From assembly GCA_905215445.1 (NCBI GenBank), contig CAJMPZ010000069.1, positions 1 through 9,075 of the forward strand: DNA of 9,075 nucleotides, in the 5' to 3' direction. A program made the translations under genes and the position numbers. Of this stretch, positions 1-6,261 are shown one piece after another; the stretch's first letter is position 1; the number at the start of each line of letters is the position of its first letter. The DNA comes from an uncultured bacterium (GTDB taxonomy: Bacteria; Actinomycetota; Coriobacteriia; Coriobacteriales; Coriobacteriaceae). Below the pieces are notes generated by a model, which saw nothing but the letters and a program-made list of their open reading frames with translations, ran no database searches and was not told the DNA's origin.

Positions 1-3
1 ACA

Positions 4-26
4 GGAGGCCACTTAATGTGGCCTCC
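4..26 (+). terminator. Perfect 9-bp hairpin, probable terminator of the upstream gene
   Basis: GGAGGCCAC (4-12) and GTGGCCTCC (18-26) are perfect reverse complements around the 5-base loop TTAAT. The stem is GC-rich and sits where the preceding transcript would end, before a non-coding stretch. No T-run follows the stem, so it is not a textbook intrinsic terminator. It could instead act as a 3' end stabiliser or be Rho-assisted. The left arm also contains AGGAGG (3-8), which resembles a strong Shine-Dalgarno site. Confidence 0.5.
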
Positions 27-123
27 GTCGTGAGCAGGACTGTAGAGCAGGAAACTTCATCAGCGCCCGCCCCACGGGAAACCGGCGGGATAGACCAGTT
101 CAGATGGGGCTTTGATGCATGGG

Positions 124-155
124 TGGTCTGTTGTTGTGCAAATGGGTATCATACT
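124..155 (+). promoter_or_regulatory. Weak candidate promoter for the rnj cluster
   Basis: Within the AT-richer part of the leader, TATCAT (147-152) and the overlapping CATACT (150-155) resemble -10 hexamers. The matching -35 positions are poor: TGGTCT (124-129) lies 17 bases before TATCAT, while TTGTTG (131-136) is a better hexamer but only 10 to 13 bases away. A second, equally uncertain pair is TTATTG (160-165) with CATATT (182-187). This is a location guess only. Confidence 0.25.
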
Positions 156-163
156 GTGGTTAT

Positions 164-183
164 TGCATCGACTCTGCGATGCA
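164..183. promoter_or_regulatory. 20-base dyad TGCATCG-N6-CGATGCA, possible operator or hairpin
   Basis: The two 7-base arms are perfect reverse complements separated by ACTCTG. The half-site GATGCA also occurs alone at 114-119, inside the palindromic ATGCAT. The dyad lies just downstream of the best promoter-like stretch, so it could be a repressor site or a small hairpin at the start of the transcript. No regulator is identified. Confidence 0.35.
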
Positions 184-196
184 TATTTGTACGTTC

Positions 197-229
197 CCGA
201 CGGTCGGTTTGCCAGAAGCGCCCCGTCGG
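197..229 (+). promoter_or_regulatory. Inverted repeat CCGACGG / CCGTCGG in the rnj leader
   Basis: CCGACGG (197-203) and CCGTCGG (223-229) are perfect reverse complements around a 19-base loop. The 5' arm can also fold locally, CCGA (197-200) with TCGG (204-207), so two exclusive structures are possible. The element ends about 22 bases before the rnj ribosome binding site. Leader structure is a plausible place for control of an RNase gene, but no mechanism is shown. Confidence 0.3.
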
Positions 230-250
230 TTGTTTCAGACCCGTTTCGAA

Positions 251-261
251 GAAAGGAAACA
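251..261 (+). promoter_or_regulatory. Ribosome binding site of rnj with long spacing
   Basis: GAAAGGAAACA is the only Shine-Dalgarno-like sequence near the start. AAAGGA ends at 257, leaving 14 bases to the ATG at 272, which is longer than usual. An in-frame stop TAA at 266-268 rules out any earlier start in this frame. The identical 11 bases occur before yajQ (6249-6259). Confidence 0.6.
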
Positions 262-271
262 ACACTAACCT

Positions 272-1942
272 ATGGCAGCTAAAAAATCATCTCCCTTGAA
301 GATCATCCCGCTCGGCGGCCTTGACGGCATCGGCAAGAACATGACGGTCTTCGAGTGCGGCGACGACATGGTGCTCGTCGACGCCGGCCTCATGTTCCCG
401 GATGACTCCCAGCCCGGTATCGACCTGGTGCTTCCCGACTACACCTATGTTTTGGAGAACGAGGAAAAGCTCCGCGGTATCGTCGTCACCCACGGCCACG
501 AGGACCACACCGGTTCGCTTCCGTATCTGCTGCAGGACCTCAACAACAAGGTGCCCATCTTTTCGAGCAAGCTGACGCTTGGCTTTATCGAGGGTAAGCT
601 TTCTGAGTTCCGCATCCGCGCACCCAAGTTCCGCGAGGTCAAGGGCGGCAGCCATGTCAACCTCGGCGGCATCTCGCTCGACTTCTTCTCGATGACGCAC
701 TCCATCCCCGGCGCTCTGGGCGTGTTCATCCGCACCAATCAGGGCACCGTTATGCACACCGGCGACTTTAAGCTCGACCAGACGCCCATCGACGGCGTCA
801 CGCCCGACTATGCCGCTATCAGCCGCTTTGCCAAGCAGGGCATCGACCTGTTGCTGTCCGACTCCACCAATGCCACGGTTCCCGGCTTTACCAAGTCCGA
901 GGCCGAGGTTGGTCCCAACCTGCTACATGCCATCAAGAACGCCCCGGGTCGCGTGTTCGTCGCTTCGTTCTCGAGCCATATCCATCGTTTGCAGCAGATC
1001 TGCGATGCCGCCCGCAAGTGCGGTCGTAAGGTCGTTGTGACCGGTCGTTCCATGCTCACCAACACCCGCGTCGCGCGCGAGCTGGGCTACCTCAACATCG
1101 ACGATGCCGATATCATCGATGCCTTCGATATCGATAACCTGCCCGACGACAAGATCGTCGTCATGTGCACCGGTTCGCAGGGCGAGCCGCTGTCGGCCCT
1201 GTCCCGCATGGCCAATGGCGAGCACAAGACGCTCTCTATCCACGAGGGCGATACCGTCATCCTCTCGGCAACTCCCGTTCCCGGCAACGAGAAAGCCGTC
1301 CAGCAGGTCGTCAACAGCCTGGCCAAGCTCGGCTGCGACGTGTGGGATAAGAACCGCGCTCTTGTCCACGTCTCGGGCCACGGTAGCCAGGAGGAGCTCA
1401 AGCTCCTGATGGCCATGGCCAAGCCCACGTACTTTATGCCGGTTCACGGTGAGGCCGTGCATCTGCGCGCCCATGCCCAGCTTGCCCGCAAGATGGGCAT
1501 CAAGGACGATCATATCTTTATCCTCGATAACGGCGACACGCTCGAGATGCGCGGCGGTATCGTCAAGCGCGGTACGCCCGTCGAGTCCGGCGTCGTCTAC
1601 GTCGACGGCCTTCGTATCGGCGATACCGACCCCATCGTCTTGCGCGATCGTCAGAAGCTCGCCAATGACGGTATGGTTACCGCTGTTGCCATCGTCTCGC
1701 TTAAACACAAGAAGATCGAGGCCATCGAGTTCTCGGGCCGCGGCGTCTCGTTTGCCATCGACGACCAGTTCTCTGAGGATGCCTCCGCGTCCATCATGAA
1801 GACGATCGAGAAGGGCAAGTTCAGCTTTACGAGCAGCGGTTCCGATGCCATTCGCAAGGCCGTGCGCGACTCACTCTCTAACTTTATCTGGAGCCGTACG
1901 CGCACTCGTCCGATGATCATCCCGGTCGTCATGGAGGTTTAG
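272..1942 (+). CDS. rnj: Ribonuclease J
   Basis: Metallo-beta-lactamase/beta-CASP ribonuclease. Members of this family combine endonuclease and 5'-3' exonuclease activity in mRNA decay and rRNA maturation in the cytoplasm. The 556-residue length matches the family (about 555). The zinc-binding motif HGHEDH is at residues 74-79. Further metal ligands are H143 in MTHSIPG, D165 in HTGDFKLD, and H392 in PVHGE. The beta-CASP domain (about 210-350) has the signatures ASFSSHIHRLQQ (231-242) and CTGSQGEPLSALSRMA (from 299). VSGHGSQEE (367-375) is the usual RNA-phosphate contact region, and the C-terminal domain spans about 455-556. An in-frame TAA at 266-268 fixes the start. All expected catalytic residues are present. 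ftsK begins one base after its stop, so the two are probably cotranscribed and coupled. The family assignment is very secure; which J paralogue it corresponds to cannot be told from this window. Confidence 0.97.
   Translation: MAAKKSSPLKIIPLGGLDGIGKNMTVFECGDDMVLVDAGLMFPDDSQPGIDLVLPDYTYVLENEEKLRGIVVTHGHEDHTGSLPYLLQDLNNKVPIFSSKLTLGFIEGKLSEFRIRAPKFREVKGGSHVNLGGISLDFFSMTHSIPGALGVFIRTNQGTVMHTGDFKLDQTPIDGVTPDYAAISRFAKQGIDLLLSDSTNATVPGFTKSEAEVGPNLLHAIKNAPGRVFVASFSSHIHRLQQICDAARKCGRKVVVTGRSMLTNTRVARELGYLNIDDADIIDAFDIDNLPDDKIVVMCTGSQGEPLSALSRMANGEHKTLSIHEGDTVILSATPVPGNEKAVQQVVNSLAKLGCDVWDKNRALVHVSGHGSQEELKLLMAMAKPTYFMPVHGEAVHLRAHAQLARKMGIKDDHIFILDNGDTLEMRGGIVKRGTPVESGVVYVDGLRIGDTDPIVLRDRQKLANDGMVTAVAIVSLKHKKIEAIEFSGRGVSFAIDDQFSEDASASIMKTIEKGKFSFTSSGSDAIRKAVRDSLSNFIWSRTRTRPMIIPVVMEV
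1933..1937 (+). promoter_or_regulatory. Shine-Dalgarno site of ftsK inside the end of rnj
   Basis: GGAGG lies in the last codons of rnj, 6 bases before the TTG at 1944. This strong site at ideal spacing is the main reason for accepting the non-ATG start of ftsK, and it suggests that ribosomes finishing rnj feed ftsK. Confidence 0.8.
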
Positions 1943-1943
1943 T

Positions 1944-4724
1944 TTGGCGCGCGGATCTGCACAAAACGCCAAAGGCAATAAAGCCAACAACCAACCGGCA
2001 TCTGCTAAGGGTGCCGGTTCCCATCTTCGTGCCAATAAAGGTCACGAGGCCGACTTCGACGATTTTGAGCCCCTGGTCGAGCCTTCGGCCAACCGCGATA
2101 TCGCCGGCGTGGTCATTGCCGTTTTGGCGATTGCGTCCTTCATTGCCGTGATTTCGCCGGCGACCGCACCCGTTACGGCTGCGGTTGCCGGTTTCTACCA
2201 CCTGGGCTTTGGTCTGGGCGCCTACGTGCTGCCGATTGTCATTTTGCTGTTTGCCGCCACGCTCTTTTTAGGCGAGGATTCGCCGCTCAACGTGCGCTCT
2301 GTTGCGGGCGGTGCCGTGGTCTTTATCGCCGTCGTCTCCATTCTTTCGCTGATGGTGCCGGGTACGAGCGACTCGTGCGACCTTATGTTCACGCTGCAAA
2401 ACCTGTCCGCCTCGGGTGGCTACATCGGTGCGTTTATTGCGAGTGCATTGCAGAATGCCCTGGGTAAGCCTATCGCAATGGTGGTCCTATTGGGTCTGGC
2501 CGTCGTTGGCTTTGTCATCATCGGCTTTTCGGTGGGCGGCGTTTTGCGCTCTGCCCGCGACCGTGCGGCCGATTTTGCCGAGCGCCGTCGTGCCGACGTC
2601 AACGCGAGTCCGTGGGGTGACGACGAAGCCCTGTCGGTGCCCGGCGTTGCCCGTCCGCACCTGAGCATTCTTCGTCAAAAGGGCTCCGATATGGCCGTGA
2701 CCACGGTGATGGGCAACGATGATGACCTGGTTTTGGACGATGACGACGAGGACGAGGATCCGTTTGTCGACGTGTCCGATGCCGTGGAGGCCGAGCGCGC
2801 CAAGACGACGCTGCTGCCGCGCCGTCATGCCAAGAAGAGCAAGACGGCTCCCAAGCTCAATACGAGTGAACCCGACCCGTCTTGGTCCGAGAGCGAGATT
2901 GAGCTTACCGAGGGCGATGACGAGGACGACGAGGCTCCGATCGAGACTGCCAAGACGACCTTGCTGCCGCGTCGCCATGCCAGGCGCGGCCAGGTGACCG
3001 GCCAGCTTTCGATGGAGGACGATCCGGACAAGGTCGACGAGTCCGAGCCGCCGTTTGCCGTGAATCCCGTCTCGGCCGCCCCTCAAATTCCTGATTTCCT
3101 CAAGCATCCCAAGGTTGCCGATGCGTCTGTTGCGAGCGCTGCCGAGGCGTCTACTTCGAGCGATGGGGGAGCGGACAATGCCCCCGCGGATAACGAGGGC
3201 GAAGAAGAGGACGGCCTTAAGCTTCCGCCGCTCGAAATCCTGCATGCAAACCCTCAGTCCGCTTCTGCCGCATCTTCGGACAAGGAGCTGGAACAGACCG
3301 CCGAGTCGCTGCAGTCCACGCTGCTTGAGTTTGGCCGTAGCGCTCGCGTTGTCGGCTGGATTGCCGGCCCCACGGTGACGACTTTTAAGCTGCAGCCCGG
3401 CGAGGGTGAGCGCGTGAGCAAGATTTCGAGCCTTGAGGACGACATCGCGCTGTCGCTTGCTGCTCAGTCCGTGCGTATCTTTGCCCCGATTCCCGGCACC
3501 TCGCTCGTGGGTATCGAGATCCCCAATCGCAAGCGTCAGAACGTCAACTTGGGCGACGTGCTGCCCTATGTTAAGGGCGGTCCGCTTGAGCTTGCCATCG
3601 GCCGCGACGCCGAGGGCACGCCGGTCGTCGCCGACCTCGCCAAGATGCCCCACCTGCTGATCGCCGGTACCACGGGTTCCGGTAAGTCGGTCATGATCAA
3701 CTCCATCATCACGACCCTGCTCATGCGCGCGCTCCCCGAGGACGTTCGCTTGATCATGGTCGACCCCAAGCGCGTCGAGCTCGCAGGCTATAACGGCCTG
3801 CCGCATCTTTACGTGCCCGTAGTGACCGAGCCCAAGCAGGCCGCGAGCGCCTTGCAGTGGGCGGTGTCCGAAATGGAGCGCCGCCTGAAGGTCTTCGAGC
3901 GCCTGAACGTGCGCAAGATCTCGACCTACAACGAAAAGCAGGCAACCGGCGAGTTTGAGCATTACGACAACCCGCCGCAAAAGATGCCCTACCTGGTCAT
4001 TATTATCGACGAGCTCTCGGACCTGATGATGGTTGCCGGCAAGGACGTCGAGGCGTCGATTGTGCGTATCGCCCAGCTGGGCCGTGCCGCCGGTATCCAC
4101 CTTATCGTGGCGACTCAGCGCCCCAGCTCCAACGTGGTGACAGGCCTCATCAAGGCCAACATCACCAACCGCATCGCCTTTAACGTCGCCACGGGCATCG
4201 ATTCGCGCGTCATCATCGACCAGATGGGTGCCGAAAAACTCACCGGTTTGGGCGACATGCTGTTCTCCAAGGTCGACTGGGGTAAGCCTCGCCGTATCCA
4301 GGGCTGCTTTGTCTCGGATGACGAAATCAACGAGATTGTCGAGTTCGTCAAGTCGCAGAGCGAGCCCGACTACCACGAGGAGATTCTGTCTGCCGTGGCC
4401 CCCGCTTCCATGTCCATGGCGGGTGGCGGCGGCATTGTCCGCACCGGAGTCGCCGAGCCGCAAGACGATGATCCGCTCATTTGGGAAGCCGCCCATATTG
4501 TGGTGGAATCGCAGCTTGGCTCCACATCTGGCCTGCAACGTCGTCTGAAGGTTGGCTATGCGCGTGCCGGGCGTATTATGGACATGCTGGAAGAAAAGGG
4601 TGTCGTCGGCCCGCCCGACGGTTCCAAGCCGCGCGAGGTCCTGTTGGACGAGGAGGGGCTTGCCGCGCTGGAATCTGTCGACGCCGAGATGGCACGTGAA
4701 GATCGTGAGTTTGGAGGATTCTGA
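1944..4724 (+). CDS. ftsK: DNA translocase FtsK/SpoIIIE
   Basis: Septum-anchored, ATP-driven DNA pump that clears and orders chromosome ends at division. The TTG start follows GGAGG at 6 bases. Hydrophobic segments near residues 51-72, 90-110, 119-139 and 178-201 (possibly one more near 160-175) form the membrane anchor. A linker of about 220 residues (205-424) is highly acidic, with a Asp/Glu run at 256-280, and carries the exact 11-residue motif AKTTLLPRRHA twice (286-296 and 336-346). The motor begins near 425 (LKLPPLEIL). Walker A is GTTGSGKS at 575-582 and Walker B is LVIIIDE at 684-690. DPKRVELAGYNGLPHL and ATQRPSSNVVTGLIKANI are classic FtsK/SpoIIIE signatures. The gamma winged-helix domain, which in the family reads DNA orientation sequences, occupies about 844-911 (GSTSGLQRRLKVGYARAGR). 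Length is 926 residues, with no missing key residue. The stop codon overlaps the next start by one base (TGATG). Confidence 0.96.
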   Translation: MARGSAQNAKGNKANNQPASAKGAGSHLRANKGHEADFDDFEPLVEPSANRDIAGVVIAVLAIASFIAVISPATAPVTAAVAGFYHLGFGLGAYVLPIVILLFAATLFLGEDSPLNVRSVAGGAVVFIAVVSILSLMVPGTSDSCDLMFTLQNLSASGGYIGAFIASALQNALGKPIAMVVLLGLAVVGFVIIGFSVGGVLRSARDRAADFAERRRADVNASPWGDDEALSVPGVARPHLSILRQKGSDMAVTTVMGNDDDLVLDDDDEDEDPFVDVSDAVEAERAKTTLLPRRHAKKSKTAPKLNTSEPDPSWSESEIELTEGDDEDDEAPIETAKTTLLPRRHARRGQVTGQLSMEDDPDKVDESEPPFAVNPVSAAPQIPDFLKHPKVADASVASAAEASTSSDGGADNAPADNEGEEEDGLKLPPLEILHANPQSASAASSDKELEQTAESLQSTLLEFGRSARVVGWIAGPTVTTFKLQPGEGERVSKISSLEDDIALSLAAQSVRIFAPIPGTSLVGIEIPNRKRQNVNLGDVLPYVKGGPLELAIGRDAEGTPVVADLAKMPHLLIAGTTGSGKSVMINSIITTLLMRALPEDVRLIMVDPKRVELAGYNGLPHLYVPVVTEPKQAASALQWAVSEMERRLKVFERLNVRKISTYNEKQATGEFEHYDNPPQKMPYLVIIIDELSDLMMVAGKDVEASIVRIAQLGRAAGIHLIVATQRPSSNVVTGLIKANITNRIAFNVATGIDSRVIIDQMGAEKLTGLGDMLFSKVDWGKPRRIQGCFVSDDEINEIVEFVKSQSEPDYHEEILSAVAPASMSMAGGGGIVRTGVAEPQDDDPLIWEAAHIVVESQLGSTSGLQRRLKVGYARAGRIMDMLEEKGVVGPPDGSKPREVLLDEEGLAALESVDAEMAREDREFGGF
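2799..2981 (+). repeat. Duplicated 33-base motif in the FtsK linker
   Basis: The copies at 2799-2831 and 2949-2981 both encode AKTTLLPRRHA and start exactly 150 bases (50 codons) apart. The DNA matches at 29 of 33 positions, and all four differences are silent. Each copy is followed by two basic residues (KK or RR) and sits in otherwise acidic, probably disordered sequence. The pattern looks like a repeated short linear motif. Confidence 0.85.
4713..4717 (+). promoter_or_regulatory. Shine-Dalgarno site of the rodZ-like gene inside ftsK
   Basis: GGAGG is placed 6 bases before the ATG at 4724, within the last codons of ftsK. Combined with the TGATG stop-start overlap at 4722-4726, it indicates translational coupling of the two membrane proteins. 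Confidence 0.8.
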
Positions 4725-6235
4725 TGGCTGCACGCTTTGGTGACATGCTGCTCGAGCAGCGTCGCCGAATGGGCCTTTCCATTCAGCAGGTCGCCAACAC
4801 CATCAAAATCAGACCGCAGATCATCGAGTTTTTCGAGACCGGTAACTTTGCCTCGATGCCGCCGCGCGGCTATGCGCAGGGCATGATTTCGAGCTATGCA
4901 CGCTTTTTGGGCCTCAATCCGCGCGAGGTCGTCAATGCCTACTTTGACGAGCTGATGGCATACGAGCGCGAGACGTCGCAGCAGGGCGGTCGTTTTCAGG
5001 ACGCCGCCGGCTATGTCAATTCGCGTTCCTCGGTGGATAACGGGCGCTTTCTGATGGTTCAGGGCGGTCGCTCAACGCGTTATGGTCAGCGTCCGCAGCA
5101 GGCTGGCTATATTACCGAGACGGGCTCGAGCGAGGAGATTCGTTCCCAGCGCGACCGTTTTCGCAGCACGCCGGCGCCCGAGGAGCGCGCACTTCCCACT
5201 GCCCGCGGTGTCGCACGAGACCCTCGTGCCGGCTACGGCGATGGTGGTTATTCCGATCGCGGGCACCGTGGCGTTTCTTCCGGTCGTCCGCGTGGCGGCT
5301 ATGCAGATGCCGATACCACGCAGGTGACGCCGCGTCTTCGCTCTCAGTCTCAGCCGTATGGCCAGCGCCCTTCGGCTCCGCGTTCGGGCCAGCGTGGCTA
5401 TCAAGGCCGCGGTGAACTTGCGCCCCGCTCGGGTCAGCGCAGCCTTCAGGGCCAGGGTGGCTATCGTGGTCGTCCCGATAGCAATCGTGGTCGTATGCCT
5501 CAGGGAGGCGGCCGCAGCAGTTCCAGTCGTGGACGCGGCGGATCTCGAACTCCTCAAAACAACGGGCTCGATCCGCGTATCGTCTACGCTGGCATTGGTG
5601 CCGTGGCGCTGCTGCTGATCGTGCTCATCGTGGTACTTCTGCGCGGCTGCGCATCTTCGACGCCCGAAACCACGCCCGAGACGCCTGCTGCTACCAAGAC
5701 GACGACCAAGAAGTCTTCTAAGAAGACCGAAACGGTCGACGAGGACGAAGACACCGATGAGGCGACGGATGAGTCGACCGGTTCGGACGCCACCAAGACG
5801 ACGGCTAAAAAGGAAGAGAACGAGGCAACGAAGGTCAAGGTCTCCGTTGCCAAGGGAAAGACCGCGTGGATTGAGGTCAAGGTCGACGGAAAGTCGGTCT
5901 ATGGCGCCCAGGCGACTGGCCCCTTTGAGCAGGAGTACACGCCCGAGTCCTCGATCGAGATCACCACGTCCAAGCCTTCCGATGTCACCGTTACCAAGAA
6001 TGGGGAAAAGGTCCGTTACGATACCAAGACTTCGGGCGTGGCGCGTGTGACGATCACCGTTCCCAAGAAGGAGACGACCGATTCCGAGAATGATGAAAGT
6101 TCTGATGGTGCCGACACCACCGACGGTACCGATACCACCGACGGCACCGATGCCCAGTCCACGGATGGCGCCGATACCGCAACTGACGGTCAGGCGCCCA
6201 CCGATTCTACCGACTATTCGTACGATAGCTATTAA
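4724..6235 (+). CDS. rodZ: RodZ-like bitopic membrane protein with N-terminal HTH
   Basis: Family architecture is RodZ (YmfM in Bacillus): cytoplasmic helix-turn-helix, one membrane span and an external beta domain. RodZ proteins link MreB or related shape machinery to the envelope. Residues 1-75 form the HTH, with KIRPQIIEFFETGNF and PRGYAQGMISSYARFLGL closely resembling RodZ. Residues 81-285 are low complexity, rich in Arg, Gly, Gln, Ser and Tyr, with 36 arginines and no lysine, including a 15-residue tandem duplication (218-247). One membrane span covers about 286-307, followed by R308 and C309. A Lys/Thr/Glu-rich stalk leads to a beta-rich domain at about 370-446 like the RodZ C-terminal domain (DUF4115 type). 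Residues 450-503 are an acidic Asp/Thr/Gly tail with no basic residue, ending in DYSYDSY. At 503 residues it is longer than typical RodZ because of the linkers. The HTH may bind protein rather than DNA. Family placement is good; the exact partner here is unknown. Confidence 0.85.
   Translation: MAARFGDMLLEQRRRMGLSIQQVANTIKIRPQIIEFFETGNFASMPPRGYAQGMISSYARFLGLNPREVVNAYFDELMAYERETSQQGGRFQDAAGYVNSRSSVDNGRFLMVQGGRSTRYGQRPQQAGYITETGSSEEIRSQRDRFRSTPAPEERALPTARGVARDPRAGYGDGGYSDRGHRGVSSGRPRGGYADADTTQVTPRLRSQSQPYGQRPSAPRSGQRGYQGRGELAPRSGQRSLQGQGGYRGRPDSNRGRMPQGGGRSSSSRGRGGSRTPQNNGLDPRIVYAGIGAVALLLIVLIVVLLRGCASSTPETTPETPAATKTTTKKSSKKTETVDEDEDTDEATDESTGSDATKTTAKKEENEATKVKVSVAKGKTAWIEVKVDGKSVYGAQATGPFEQEYTPESSIEITTSKPSDVTVTKNGEKVRYDTKTSGVARVTITVPKKETTDSENDESSDGADTTDGTDTTDGTDAQSTDGADTATDGQAPTDSTDYSYDSY
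5375..5464 (+). repeat. 45-base tandem duplication in the rodZ-like gene
   Basis: Two adjacent 45-base units (5375-5419 and 5420-5464) encode residues 218-232 and 233-247. Both begin APRSGQR and continue with Gln/Gly/Tyr-rich sequence. The DNA copies have diverged at both silent and coding positions, so the duplication is not recent. Confidence 0.7.
6107..6187 (+). repeat. Degenerate 18-base tandem repeats encoding an Asp/Thr tail
   Basis: Units beginning GGT/GGC followed by (A/G)CCGA(C/T) start at 6107, 6125, 6143 and 6167. The first two are clean 18-mers encoding variants of GADTTD and GTDTTD; the third and fourth are expanded to 24 and 21 bases. All are in frame, so unit-number changes would only lengthen or shorten the external tail of the RodZ-like protein. 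Confidence 0.75.
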
Positions 6236-6248
6236 GCCGCTCGTACGC

Positions 6249-6255
6249 GAAAGGA
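6249..6255 (+). promoter_or_regulatory. Ribosome binding site of yajQ
   Basis: GAAAGGA is located 6 bases before the ATG at 6262, in the 26-base gap after the rodZ-like gene. The sequence extends to GAAAGGAAACA, identical to the one before rnj. Confidence 0.7.
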
Positions 6256-6261
6256 AACATC

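Larger units (their letters stand above)
27..271 (+). other. Non-coding leader region upstream of rnj
   Basis: This 245-base stretch holds no gene I recognise. It is visibly less GC-rich than the genes around it, especially at 130-195, and it contains several inverted repeats: CCCGCC (66-71) with GGCGGG (84-89), TGCATCG (164-170) with CGATGCA (177-183), and CCGACGG (197-203) with CCGTCGG (223-229). It most likely carries the promoter and the 5' leader of the downstream gene cluster. I compared it by eye with common riboswitch cores and found no convincing match. Confidence 0.6.

Noticed and set aside
66..89. CCCGCC / GGCGGG stem with a GGGAAACC loop, considered as a riboswitch or RNase P fragment
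   Set aside because: Only one 6-bp stem is seen, and the flanking sequence does not match the conserved cores of the riboswitches or RNase P RNA I could recall. A covariance-model search would settle it.
18..299. 93-codon open frame starting GTG 18, with AGGAGG 9 bases upstream, running into rnj
   Set aside because: The start lies inside the hairpin, the translation has no recognisable domain and an odd Cys/Arg composition, and the frame overlaps the secure start of rnj. It is most likely a chance open frame over the leader.
1808..1815. GAGAAGGG, the octamer read by Bacillus SpoIIIE, just upstream of ftsK
   Set aside because: One given 8-mer is expected about 0.28 times by chance on the two strands of 9 kb, it encodes ordinary RNase J residues, and a single copy shows no strand bias. 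Only a genome-wide skew count would mean anything.
2487..4733. 748-codon open frame on the minus strand opposite ftsK
   Set aside because: Its phase mirrors the codon bias of ftsK, its composition is rich in His, Arg, Gly and Asp, and no domain is recognisable. Long antisense frames are expected opposite GC-rich genes.
6218..6247. TCGTACG repeated at 6218-6224 and 6241-6247 around the end of the rodZ-like gene
   Set aside because: A 7-base repeat in GC-rich sequence is not significant, and it forms no convincing terminator or attachment site.
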